Source: Lachnospiraceae bacterium (GTDB lineage Bacteria > Bacillota > Clostridia > Lachnospirales > Lachnospiraceae). Taken from it: DNA of 32,335 nt. Below are positions 1-8,788 of this stretch, piece after piece (position 1 is the stretch's first letter; each line of letters starts with the position of its first letter). The position numbers and the translations under genes are program-made. The DNA is taken from assembly GCA_014804285.1 (NCBI GenBank), contig JAAVAA010000040.1, positions 15,097-47,431 on the forward strand. Direction: 5' to 3'. The notes under the pieces are model-generated. The model worked only from the letters and a program-made list of their open reading frames with translations. It was not told the DNA's origin and did not search any database.

Positions 1-162
1 GTGGATGGACCTGATTATCAGATTCTTATTGAGGCGGATTTTTTTGTAAATGCTTATGAGGGGGAGATGGATATCCAGACAATGCGAAATGTGTATGAAC
101 GCATTTTCTGTACAACAACAGGAAAGATGTTGTTTGAAAAAATGTATTTTTTTAATGGATAA
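1..162 (+). CDS. C-terminal fragment of an HD-domain (phosphohydrolase-like) protein, truncated by the window start
   Basis: Frame 1 reads VDGPDYQILIEADFFVNAYEGEMDIQTMRNVYERIFCTTTGKMLFEKMYFFNG*. 'IEADFxVNxYE' resembles the C-terminus of HD-family proteins in Lachnospiraceae (recalled, not searched). Confidence 0.5.
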   Translation: MDGPDYQILIEADFFVNAYEGEMDIQTMRNVYERIFCTTTGKMLFEKMYFFNG

Positions 163-213
163 TTATGTTATACTAAAGAGGTCACAACAAACAAATCAGA
201 CAGGGAGGTTTTT

Positions 214-1875
214 ATGTATCAGGAGAACAAAATTTGGATTGGAAAGTCAGAAGATGAGAAAATTTACATATATCCTAAGATGGCAAATCGTCATGGGATG
301 ATTGCCGGTGCAACGGGAACCGGAAAGACCGTAACCTTAAAGGTACTGGCTGAGTCCTTCAGTGATTGCGGAGTTCCGGTATTCCTTGCAGATGTTAAAG
401 GAGATCTGGCAGGAATCTGTCAGAGTGGAACGGCAAATGAAAATGTGCAAAAGAGAATAGATGCCATGGGTCTTATGGAGGAAGGATTTGCATTTCGTTC
501 TTATCCCACTACATTCTGGGATGTTTACGGTGAACTGGGACTGCCTCTGCGAGCAACCATTTCCGAGATGGGACCCCTGCTTCTTGCAAGGATTCTGGAA
601 CTGAACGGAACACAGACAGATATTCTGACGGTGATCTTTAAGATAGCGGATGACGAGGGACTTTTGCTGTTAGACAGTAAGGATCTGCGCGCTATGATAC
701 AGTACATATCAGAAAACGCAAAGGAATATGGAGAGAGATACGGCAATCTTCCCAAACAGAGTCTGGGTGCCATAATGCGCGCTGTGATAGCTCTTGAGTC
801 AGAGGGAGGGGAACTTTTCTTTGGGGAGCCGGCGCTGAACATTGCGGATTGGCTCTGTACGGACTGTAACGGTAAGGGAGCCATTCAGATTTTGGAATGT
901 GAGAAGCTGATCAATAATCCTACCATGTATTCTACTTTTATGCTGTGGATGCTGTCGGAGCTTTTTGAGTCCCTTCCGGAAGCCGGTGACAGGGAAAAGC
1001 CTAAGATGGTCTTTTTCTTTGACGAGGCACATCTTTTGTTTGATTCTGCTTCCAAAAGCCTCTTAGAGAAGATCGAACAGGTAGTGAAACTGATTCGTTC
1101 CAAAGGAGTGGGAATCTACTTTATTACTCAAAATCCCAAGGATATTCCGGATGGTATCATGGGTCAGCTTGGAAATAAGATTCAGCATGCACTGCATGCC
1201 TACACACCGGCAGAGCAGAAGGGGGCAAAGGCGGCTGCACAGTCCTTCCGGGAAAATCCTGCATTCAATACCTTTGAAGTGCTGACACAGCTTGGAATCG
1301 GTGAGGCATTGGTTTCTGTACTGGATGAAGACGGTATTCCTACCATTGTAAAGAAATGTAATATTTTGCCGCCCCAGAGTCAAATGGAGGCGTTGGATGC
1401 GGAGACGATCAAAAGAAAGACGGCGGACAGTCTTCTTTACAACAGATATGCTCAGATGATAGACCGTGATTCCGCTTATGAAATGCTGGAAAGAACCGTG
1501 CAACAACAGCAACAGGAGAGACAAAAAGCAGCGGAAGAGCAGGAGGCTTTAAAGCTTCAGCAAAAAGAACAGGCAGAGGCCGAAAAGCAGCGTCAAAGGG
1601 AAGAAGCGGCAGCTGAAAAGCAAAGGTTACGCGAGGAGGCAGCAGCCGAAAAGCAGCGTCAGAAGGAAGAAGCAGCAGCCAAAAAGGCGGAAGAAGCGAA
1701 GCAAAAGCAGGTGAAATCCGCAGTAAAAAGAGTGGCAGGATCAGCCGCAGGAAGTATTGGAAGAGAAGTTGGAAATAGTGTCGGGAAATCCATCGGCGGA
1801 ACCTTTGGAAAGCGGATTGGCGGCAACGTGGGCGCTTCACTGGGAAGAGGTATTCTGAGTACATTGTTTAAATGA
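214..1875 (+). CDS. HerA-like / DUF853 ATPase with a C-terminal coiled-coil repeat
   Basis: 553 aa. Walker A GATGTGKT, Walker B-like MVFFFDEAHLLF, 'YFITQNPKDIPDGIMGQLGNKIQHALHAYTPAEQKGAKAAAQSFRENPAF' typical of DUF853. RBS-like gggaggt upstream. Confidence 0.9.
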   Translation: MYQENKIWIGKSEDEKIYIYPKMANRHGMIAGATGTGKTVTLKVLAESFSDCGVPVFLADVKGDLAGICQSGTANENVQKRIDAMGLMEEGFAFRSYPTTFWDVYGELGLPLRATISEMGPLLLARILELNGTQTDILTVIFKIADDEGLLLLDSKDLRAMIQYISENAKEYGERYGNLPKQSLGAIMRAVIALESEGGELFFGEPALNIADWLCTDCNGKGAIQILECEKLINNPTMYSTFMLWMLSELFESLPEAGDREKPKMVFFFDEAHLLFDSASKSLLEKIEQVVKLIRSKGVGIYFITQNPKDIPDGIMGQLGNKIQHALHAYTPAEQKGAKAAAQSFRENPAFNTFEVLTQLGIGEALVSVLDEDGIPTIVKKCNILPPQSQMEALDAETIKRKTADSLLYNRYAQMIDRDSAYEMLERTVQQQQQERQKAAEEQEALKLQQKEQAEAEKQRQREEAAAEKQRLREEAAAEKQRQKEEAAAKKAEEAKQKQVKSAVKRVAGSAAGSIGREVGNSVGKSIGGTFGKRIGGNVGASLGRGILSTLFK

Positions 1876-1914
1876 TAAGTCTGATGGAAGTGAATAAATA
1901 AGAAGGAGAAGGAT

Positions 1915-3690
1915 ATGAAACAATTTCGAATTCTCTATAAAGATGATGAGGAATTTCTTGAAAAGCTTACGGAGATTAAGCAATGGCGCACTTCCCATTC
2001 GGGTTATGTTACCATATTCCGAATATATTCGGAGGATATGGAGCTTGAACATATCCGGCATATCTGCAATTGCCTGGATAGAGAAATGCCGGATGCGCTG
2101 TATTTGGGATGTACAACGAATGCCAATATTATGGATGGGGCATTGTCAGACATCAAAATTATTTTGACCTGTACCATTTTTGAGCATGAGACTACCCAGG
2201 CAGAAATTCTCCAGCTTCCCTTTTCGGAGGAAAATGCGGCTCAGGATGTGGCGGCACTGAAGAAATGCTGTGAAGCAAATCCGTGGGTTCAAGCAGTAGA
2301 AATGCATGCCACTATCATGGATATGTCTATGATGGAGTTTTGCAATGAAATGAGCCGGCTGCGGGAGGATATTCAGGTATTTGGCGGCGGTGCATTTAAC
2401 CCCGATATGGACGATGATACGGCGGTTGTCTTTTCCAAAGGAAACGATTTTTTGGAGCATGGTATCATCTTTCTGCTGTTGGGCGGAGAGGATTTTCATA
2501 CATACAGCACTTTTATTTCGGGATGGAAGCCATTAAAAAGAAAATTCAGGGTTACAAAGGCGGACAGAGAAATCTTGTATGAGCTGGACGGCAAACCTGC
2601 CCTGGATGTTTACCGGAGATTTTTGAATATCAACAAAAATGATAAGTTTTTTTCCAATACACTGGAATTCCCGCTCTTTTTGGAACATGGCGATGTTGAT
2701 ATTCTGCGCTGTCCTTTAGCGGTCAATGATGATGATTCTCTTGTGATGTCCTCTGACATGCAGGAGGATGCGATTGTCAGGCTGGCTTATGGCGATCCGG
2801 AAACCATTCTTACCAGTATCAGGGAGGATGGGCAAAAGATAGCAGACTTTTGTCCGGAAGTGATACAGACTTTTTCCTGTGCTGCCAGAAGAGCATTCTG
2901 GGGAGACAAAAATATTAGTGATGAGACGATCTTGTTTAACAGCGTTGCGCCTACAACGGGTTTTTATACACATGGCGAGTTTTTGCGCATGAAAGGCGAC
3001 ATGCTTAATTTCAACGTGACTCTTGTAATTGTTGCCATGCGGGAGGGAGATATCCCGAAGACAGGTAAAAAGGTGAATATTGCCAAGGCACAGATTGGCA
3101 ATGACAATAACGAAAAGATACCTATTATCAGACGTTTTGTTTCCTTTATCGAAGCATCCACTGCAGAGTTAGAAGAAATGAATATGAGGCTTGCTGTAAG
3201 TTCTGTTACGGATGGGTTAACGAAGCTTTATAACCGTGCGGAAATTGAGAGAAAAATCCGCAACGCTTTGGAAGAGCGCAGAAATCAGGGAATATGCAGC
3301 AGTATTTCCTTGATTATGCTGGATATTGATAATTTTAAAAAGGTAAACGATGTCTATGGGCATAAAGAGGGAGACCATGTGATTCAGGCACTGGCTGATG
3401 TCTTAAGGAAAACAACGATAGGGGTACCATCTAGCTGCCTTGGTCGTTGGGGCGGCGAAGAATTTATGATATTGCTGCCAGATAGTAATGCGGATGATGC
3501 AGCAGCCTTGGCAGAAAAAATCCGCCAGGAGTTTTCTTCGGTATCTTATGAAACTGCCGGATGCCAAACAGTCAGTATTGGAGTAACGCAGGCAAAGGAT
3601 GAAAATGCTGACGCACTTTACAGCAGGGTAGACAAGGCTCTTTATATGGCAAAAGAAGCCGGAAAGAACCAGGTCGTAAGGCTGGATTAA
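1915..3690 (+). CDS. FIST sensor domain-containing diguanylate cyclase (GGDEF)
   Basis: 591 aa. FIST-like 'YLGCTTNANIMDG' and 'TTGFYTHGEF', then GGDEF domain with 'GRWGGEEF' and 'DGLTKLYNR'. RBS aaggagaagg. Confidence 0.9.
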   Translation: MKQFRILYKDDEEFLEKLTEIKQWRTSHSGYVTIFRIYSEDMELEHIRHICNCLDREMPDALYLGCTTNANIMDGALSDIKIILTCTIFEHETTQAEILQLPFSEENAAQDVAALKKCCEANPWVQAVEMHATIMDMSMMEFCNEMSRLREDIQVFGGGAFNPDMDDDTAVVFSKGNDFLEHGIIFLLLGGEDFHTYSTFISGWKPLKRKFRVTKADREILYELDGKPALDVYRRFLNINKNDKFFSNTLEFPLFLEHGDVDILRCPLAVNDDDSLVMSSDMQEDAIVRLAYGDPETILTSIREDGQKIADFCPEVIQTFSCAARRAFWGDKNISDETILFNSVAPTTGFYTHGEFLRMKGDMLNFNVTLVIVAMREGDIPKTGKKVNIAKAQIGNDNNEKIPIIRRFVSFIEASTAELEEMNMRLAVSSVTDGLTKLYNRAEIERKIRNALEERRNQGICSSISLIMLDIDNFKKVNDVYGHKEGDHVIQALADVLRKTTIGVPSSCLGRWGGEEFMILLPDSNADDAAALAEKIRQEFSSVSYETAGCQTVSIGVTQAKDENADALYSRVDKALYMAKEAGKNQVVRLD

Positions 3691-3711
3691 GGAAGATCGG
3701 AAGGTGATAGC

Positions 3712-5385
3712 GTGAGTGATATTTTCAATAATGAATTATTTGAAGCGTTTGCGTCGGCATCTGATAATGTATACATCTATGTATGCGATATGAAGACGGA
3801 TATTTCGCGCTGGTCCAGGGCTGCCGTGGATTATTTCGGGCTGGAAGGGGAGTATCTGGAAAACGCGGGGGATGTTTGGGGACAACATATACATCCGGAT
3901 GACTTGAAGGTTTATATGGAGGATATCACAGGTGTATTTTCCGGCAAAAAGAAATATCATGACTGTCAATACAGGGCGCGGAATGCATTGGGCGCATATG
4001 TGTGGGTGGAATGTAAAGGCAGTGTGATCAAGGATGCGGAAGGAAATCCAATTATTTTTGCGGGACTTATGACAAGAATAGATGGGCAGAGCAAATACGA
4101 TTCTTTGACCGGACTTTTGACAACGCATGCGACGCACTATTTTGACTTTGCTTCACAGACCGGAATCGCTCTGCTGATCGGTATAGATGGGTTTCGAAAA
4201 ATTATAAGCAACTACGGATATAACATTGGGGATGAAATTTTAGTAAAATTTTCTAGGGAGATAAACGGTTTATGTAAATCCGGATGGAAAGTGCTTCGAT
4301 TCAGCGGAGATGAATTCCTTGTAATTGCTTTTGAATCTGATCTGCAGGAAGTGATGGATTTTTATGAGAGAATATGCCGGGAAACGGATATTGTGAAACT
4401 GGAAGACGGGCGGAAAGTAGGAATTTCTGTATCGGCTGGCGGAGTTTTCTTTCCCCAGGATGCGGATAACAGGGAAGTTCTAATTAATAAACTGGAGCAC
4501 TCGCTGGAGTATGCCAAGAATAACCAGAGAGGCAGCATGGTATTTTTTTCGGACGAGATTGCCGGAAAACATGAGAGAGGACTGGTTCTGCGGGAGGATT
4601 TAAAGCAGTGCATCAAAAATGATTTTAAAGGGTTTGAATTGTTCTTTCAGCCGTTTATCAATCCGGATACCGGAACGATTGCGGGCTGTGAATGTCTTCT
4701 GCGCTGGAAGGGAGAAAGAATTAAAGATTCTTATCCCATGGAGTTTATTAAGGTTTTAGAGGATTACGGTGATATTAATGAAGTAGGTTCCTGGGTTATG
4801 GAACAGGCAATCAGTCAGCAGGCTGCATGGCGTGATAGATACGGAGAGCTGCAGGTAAGCTTTAATGTATCTTATCAGCAGTTTATAGACGATGCCTTTG
4901 AGGAAAGAGCGATTTCCTGTGTGGAAAAGTACGGGGTAAATCCGAAATATATCATTATAGAGCTTACGGAAAGCTGCCATGTAGAAGCCCCCAAAGAGCT
5001 TGCGGCCGTGTTTGGCAGGCTGCGTGAACAGGGCTTTAAAATAGCGTTGGACGATTTTGGGACGGCGTATGCTTCTATGGAGATGTTAAAATGGCTGCCT
5101 GTGGACTATATTAAAGTGGAGCATTCCTTTATCAGGGAGCTTGCGCAGCCGGGGCACGACATGGATTATGTGATTGTTGACAGTCTGTTGGAAATGTGCA
5201 GGCGCTTAGGATATCATTCTATTATAGAAGGTGTGGAGAACAGTAAAGTAGCGGATATCGTGGGAGGACTGAATGCTACGCTGCTGCAGGGATACCATTA
5301 TTCACGTCCTGTCTGTCGGGAAGAATTTGAAAAGCTGCTGGAGGAGGATAGAAAGAAGGGTGTGCGCATCAAAGCAGTTCCTTAG
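3712..5385 (+). CDS. PAS-GGDEF-EAL domain protein (putative c-di-GMP phosphodiesterase, degenerate GGDEF)
   Basis: 557 aa. PAS-like N-terminus ('VWVECKGSVIKDAEGNPIIFAGLMTRID'), 'LRFSGDEFLV' in place of GGDEF, EAL domain with ECLLRW, NVS, IIELTES, DDFGTAYAS, IKVEHSFI and IIEGVE. Confidence 0.9.
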   Translation: MSDIFNNELFEAFASASDNVYIYVCDMKTDISRWSRAAVDYFGLEGEYLENAGDVWGQHIHPDDLKVYMEDITGVFSGKKKYHDCQYRARNALGAYVWVECKGSVIKDAEGNPIIFAGLMTRIDGQSKYDSLTGLLTTHATHYFDFASQTGIALLIGIDGFRKIISNYGYNIGDEILVKFSREINGLCKSGWKVLRFSGDEFLVIAFESDLQEVMDFYERICRETDIVKLEDGRKVGISVSAGGVFFPQDADNREVLINKLEHSLEYAKNNQRGSMVFFSDEIAGKHERGLVLREDLKQCIKNDFKGFELFFQPFINPDTGTIAGCECLLRWKGERIKDSYPMEFIKVLEDYGDINEVGSWVMEQAISQQAAWRDRYGELQVSFNVSYQQFIDDAFEERAISCVEKYGVNPKYIIIELTESCHVEAPKELAAVFGRLREQGFKIALDDFGTAYASMEMLKWLPVDYIKVEHSFIRELAQPGHDMDYVIVDSLLEMCRRLGYHSIIEGVENSKVADIVGGLNATLLQGYHYSRPVCREEFEKLLEEDRKKGVRIKAVP

Positions 5386-6661
5386 TTCTCCGGACAAGGT
5401 ACAAAGGAAGATTTGTAATATCCCCATCCTTTCGATAACCGCGTTTTGAGAAACGCAGCGCGTGTTCGGGATGGTGGTCGGCAATATATTTTTTGAAGGA
5501 CGGGGCGGATTTGTCTTCCCCGCCCTTTACTTCAATTGGGATAATCTCAGATCCATATTGCAGGACGAAATCTATTTCATGATTCTTATCAGAGAAATAG
5601 CGGGGGGCAATTTCGAACTGCCCTCGAAGCTGCTGCAGACAATAATTTTCAGTCAGAGACCCTTTGAATTGGTAGTCAGATTTCAAAAGGATAGCGCTGT
5701 TGTCAATACCGGCCATGTGCTTGAGGAGTCCGGTATCAAATACAAAAAGTTTAAACTGATCTAATTTGTCAAAGGCTGAAAGGGGATGTTCCATTTTGGA
5801 GACATTGTAAACACGGTTAAGCATACCGGCTGAGACAAGCCATTCAATAGCTTCTTCAAAATCACGTGCCCTGCCGCCTTCGCGGACAGCACCGTACATG
5901 AACTTCTCGTTGGGTTTGGCGAGCTGCGTGACAATACTGCGGAAGACCATGAGAATACGTCCGCTGTTTACTTTACCGTTGTGTTTTGAAAAGTCATTTT
6001 CATAGACTTCAATAAGCTCATGCTGTATTTGGGATATTTTCGCCGGATCTTTGTACTCAACCCATGAAGCAACACATTCCGGCATACCACCGATGATAAG
6101 ATAGTAGTTGTATGCTTCAAGAAGGCGATTGTGAAAAATATCTTCAATCAGCTGCTCTTTCTGTATATTTGAATAGTAGTCATAAAGGGGCGGATCAACC
6201 GCAGCTAGAAACTCATCAAAGGTCAGTGGAAAGATGTCGAGCAGATTTACCATGCCAACCGGATAAGATTTCGGCTTTGCAAGGAGTGTTCCAAGCAGGC
6301 TGCCTGCTGCAATGACGTGGTAGTCATTGGCTTTCTCCTTGAAATATTTAAGCGTATTCAGTGCCTCTGGGCATTCTTGAATTTCATCAAAAATAATAAG
6401 TGTTTCGCCTGGAAGGATTTTAACTCCGGCAATCATAGAAAGAAGATCGATAATCCGGTGAGGATTTTTGTTTGTCTCAAAGATGGATTTCAATTCATCC
6501 TCTTCGTCAAAGTTGAAGTAGACAAAGCTGTCATAGCAGTTCTGGCCAAATTCTTTCATAAGCCATGTTTTGCCGACCTGACGCGCGCCTTTTAACACCA
6601 TAGGCTTTCTTTCTTTGCTGGATTTCCAATTAATCAAGTCTTGAATAGCATTGCGGTTCAA
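5369..6661 (-). CDS. AAA ATPase with C-terminal DUF4143 domain
   Basis: 430 aa. 'RKPMVLKGARQVGKTWLMKEFG', 'LIIFDEIQECPEALNTLKYF', 'RYFSDKNHEIDFVLQYGSEIIPIEVKGGED' C-terminal nuclease-like motif. Likely TTG start after GGGAGGGG. Confidence 0.92.
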   Translation of the reverse strand: MNRNAIQDLINWKSSKERKPMVLKGARQVGKTWLMKEFGQNCYDSFVYFNFDEEDELKSIFETNKNPHRIIDLLSMIAGVKILPGETLIIFDEIQECPEALNTLKYFKEKANDYHVIAAGSLLGTLLAKPKSYPVGMVNLLDIFPLTFDEFLAAVDPPLYDYYSNIQKEQLIEDIFHNRLLEAYNYYLIIGGMPECVASWVEYKDPAKISQIQHELIEVYENDFSKHNGKVNSGRILMVFRSIVTQLAKPNEKFMYGAVREGGRARDFEEAIEWLVSAGMLNRVYNVSKMEHPLSAFDKLDQFKLFVFDTGLLKHMAGIDNSAILLKSDYQFKGSLTENYCLQQLRGQFEIAPRYFSDKNHEIDFVLQYGSEIIPIEVKGGEDKSAPSFKKYIADHHPEHALRFSKRGYRKDGDITNLPLYLVRRTKELL

Positions 6662-6699
6662 ATGAATTCCCCTCCCTTTTAAAGCGACTAATATTAGTA

Positions 6700-6747
6700 T
6701 TGCACATTTTTCTGATGTTTACAATTGAATTTTGCACATTTTTCTGA
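6700..6747 (-). promoter_or_regulatory. Candidate operator: direct repeats TTGCACATTTTTCTGA x2 upstream of the AAA/DUF4143 gene
   Basis: Identical 16-mers at 6700-6715 and 6732-6747 (32-bp period). On the minus strand a possible promoter TTGTAA-17-AATACT overlaps the first copy. Confidence 0.45.
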
Positions 6748-6828
6748 GAAATTCAAATGAAAAAAACACAAAATAGTAAATAAGTAGGAAAAGGGTGAAG
6801 ACAAAGAAGTTTAAAATTCAAACAGTCA

Positions 6829-6878
6829 TAACCCCTTAGAATACTTCATAGAATGTAAAAAAGCATTCTGAGGGGTTT
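6829..6878. terminator. Hairpin / possible bidirectional terminator
   Basis: AACCCCTTAGAATACTT ... AAGCATTCTGAGGGGTTT form an imperfect ~16-bp stem between the AAA gene promoter and the SpoIIID-like remnant. Confidence 0.45.
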
Positions 6879-6881
6879 CCT

Positions 6882-7013
6882 TTGAAAGATTATATCGAGG
6901 AGCGAGCAATCGATATTGCTAATTATATTATTGAAAATAACGCAACAGTAAGACAGAGCGCAAAGCAGTTTGGAATCAGTAAGAGTACGGTACATATGGT
7001 AGTAACAAAATAG
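6882..7013 (+). pseudogene. spoIIID: Truncated SpoIIID-like sporulation regulator remnant
   Basis: TTG-initiated frame LKDYIEERAIDIANYIIENNATVRQSAKQFGISKSTVHMVVTK* matches the N-terminal HTH region of SpoIIID as I remember it, then hits TAG at 43 aa. Below the ORF-track cutoff. Confidence 0.7.
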
Positions 7014-7059
7014 AACGGTTTGCGTGGCTAGTGAAATAGGGAAAGATATTATTAAAGAA

Positions 7060-7096
7060 ACTGGCAGTCGTGTTAAAAAGGACTGCCAGTTATTAA
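7060..7096. terminator. Intrinsic terminator-like hairpin
   Basis: ACTGGCAGTC-gtgttaaaaag-GACTGCCAGT perfect 10-bp stem. Lies beside the 3' end of the minus-strand RNase III gene. Confidence 0.6.
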
Positions 7097-7109
7097 AAAA
7101 GTATTGAGT

Positions 7110-8171
7110 TTATTTTAATAAAGTATATTTAAGCATTTGAAATGCAGCCTGTTTCTTGGCATATTTCTTAGAAGATGATTTTGCACAAAAGCATGTTGTG
7201 ATATCTATTATGCGACAAGTGCATTTCCAGATAGGGTTTCCATTGGTATCATATTCTTGTTCAAATTCATAAAAGGGGATTGAAAAATATCCTCTTCTTG
7301 CTAGTGTTTCCAGTTGACCGATGGCATCGTTTATATTTGGATTTGGAATTTCATCACGAATAGATAATAGCATGTTGTTTCGTTCTAATTCTTTATAAGC
7401 CAATGCGCATACTGCTTTTCGGGCTTCATTTTTTGAGGTGCCAAAACTTCTGAAAATTGTGTTTAGCTCGCCTAGTTTTAACAGGCATGTATGTTTTGAT
7501 TCGGGATTGCCATCGTAAGAGGACGAAATGCCGTCAAAAGGGACATACCATACTGCTTGTGAAGCCTTTTCAAAATGATACCATGGAACTATTCCATACT
7601 TTTTTAAGGCCCACTCCTGTATAAACTCAACATAATTGTTATCCATATCTTCTTCAAAATAACTGTCGGGATCAAGCATTATTTGAACAACATCCTGAAG
7701 AATTTCCATGTCCCAATTAGAATCCAATGCCACTGCACCGATAATTGCCTCAAACAGATCTTCTTTAACAGAAAGTGAGTTATTTACATTGCTTTGGATG
7801 TCACCGTTTCCCATAATGAGATAGTCGGCAAGATCCAAGACATTGATTCTGTCTGCAAGTGTTTTCTTTTGAACTAATTTTTTCTTGAGTTCTGTTAATT
7901 CAGCTTCATTTTTACTACATACAAACTCATCAAATTCTTCATTCGGATTAAAGTCCTCGTAATCACTGATAAAATAACCATGTTTTTCTGTCAGTAGTTT
8001 TACCACGATAAGATCCAGCACCTTGTCACCAATAAACTCTAATATCTCGTTGTTCTCTCCGCCGTTTTCTTTTGAATAAGAGCGTCTAATGAATGCTTGT
8101 TGTAACAAATCAGTATTTTGAAAATTGTAGCCGATTTGATCTTGGATAAATGTTAAATCCTTTTTGTCCAT
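7110..8171 (-). CDS. Accessory ribonuclease III family protein with two putative tandem dsRNA-binding domains
   Basis: 353 aa from ATG at 8171 (RBS AGGAGGT). RNase III signature 'ENNEILEFIGDKVLDLIVV'; second acidic motif 'EDLFEAIIGAVALDSN'; dsRBD-like 'SFGTSKNEARKAVCALAYKEL' and 'SSSKKYAKKQAAFQMLKYTLL'. Confidence 0.85.
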   Translation of the reverse strand: MDKKDLTFIQDQIGYNFQNTDLLQQAFIRRSYSKENGGENNEILEFIGDKVLDLIVVKLLTEKHGYFISDYEDFNPNEEFDEFVCSKNEAELTELKKKLVQKKTLADRINVLDLADYLIMGNGDIQSNVNNSLSVKEDLFEAIIGAVALDSNWDMEILQDVVQIMLDPDSYFEEDMDNNYVEFIQEWALKKYGIVPWYHFEKASQAVWYVPFDGISSSYDGNPESKHTCLLKLGELNTIFRSFGTSKNEARKAVCALAYKELERNNMLLSIRDEIPNPNINDAIGQLETLARRGYFSIPFYEFEQEYDTNGNPIWKCTCRIIDITTCFCAKSSSKKYAKKQAAFQMLKYTLLK

Positions 8172-8217
8172 AAAAATACCTCCTAGTATTTGTTTTGTAC
8201 TAAAAGGCATAATAATA

Positions 8218-8261
8218 GCCTGACAAAAATACTTCTGCGTGGCAGAGTAATATTGTCAGGC
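8218..8261. promoter_or_regulatory. Long hairpin upstream of the RNase III gene (candidate 5'-UTR processing element)
   Basis: GCCTGACAAAAATACTTCTGC-gtg-GCAGAGTAATATTGTCAGGC: about 18 pairs, two A.A mismatches, one bulge, no U-tract. Ends 46 nt upstream of the start codon at 8171. Confidence 0.6.
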
Positions 8262-8485
8262 ATGATAGATTAAATTAGATTCTTTGTTTTCGGGTGTTTA
8301 CTGATATTCACTTACATAAATAGGAATAAACACATATAAACAATGTTTCGAATTTAAAATATTATGCCATGCAATTAACATATCAGAATATAAGTATTTA
8401 GTCAATGACCTTTTACTATACTGTTTCTGTTGTAATTAAAGACTGAATAGGATAAAATGAGAAAAAGCGAAAGGATATTTGGAAT

Positions 8486-8788
8486 ATGTCGGATACTGTG
8501 TATACTATTAGCCAGCTTAAAGAAAGGCTGATACCAATTTTTATAAATAATAGCATAAGGAGAGCGGTTCTCTTTGGTTCTTATGGAAAAGGCTTGGCAA
8601 CAAAAGAAAGTGATATTGATTTGCTGGTAGACAGTGGTCTTAAAGGGCTTGGTTTTGTTGGACTGATAGAAGATATTCGAGCAGCCGTAGATAAAGATGT
8701 GGATATTTTCGACATTACTCATGTAGAAAAAGGATCTAAAATTGATTTGGAAATTCAAAGAACGGGAGTATTAATGTATGAAAAATGA
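8486..8788 (+). CDS. MNT-type minimal nucleotidyltransferase (MntA-like antitoxin)
   Basis: 100 aa. 'RAVLFGSYGKGLATKESDIDLLVD' = GSx10DxD nucleotidyltransferase motif. Overlaps the next gene. Confidence 0.9.
   Translation: MSDTVYTISQLKERLIPIFINNSIRRAVLFGSYGKGLATKESDIDLLVDSGLKGLGFVGLIEDIRAAVDKDVDIFDITHVEKGSKIDLEIQRTGVLMYEK

Noticed and set aside
50-301. 83-aa ORF at the left edge
   Set aside because: Overlaps the HD-protein end and the start of the HerA-like gene in another frame; Cys-rich non-protein-like translation.
1063-1864. Long antisense ORFs opposite the HerA-like gene (1063-1524, 1409-1864)
   Set aside because: Low-complexity Leu/Phe/Pro-rich translations fully inside a well-supported gene on the other strand.
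5462-6595. Plus-strand ORFs opposite the AAA/DUF4143 gene
   Set aside because: Antisense to a clear conserved-family CDS; no RBS or domain signal.
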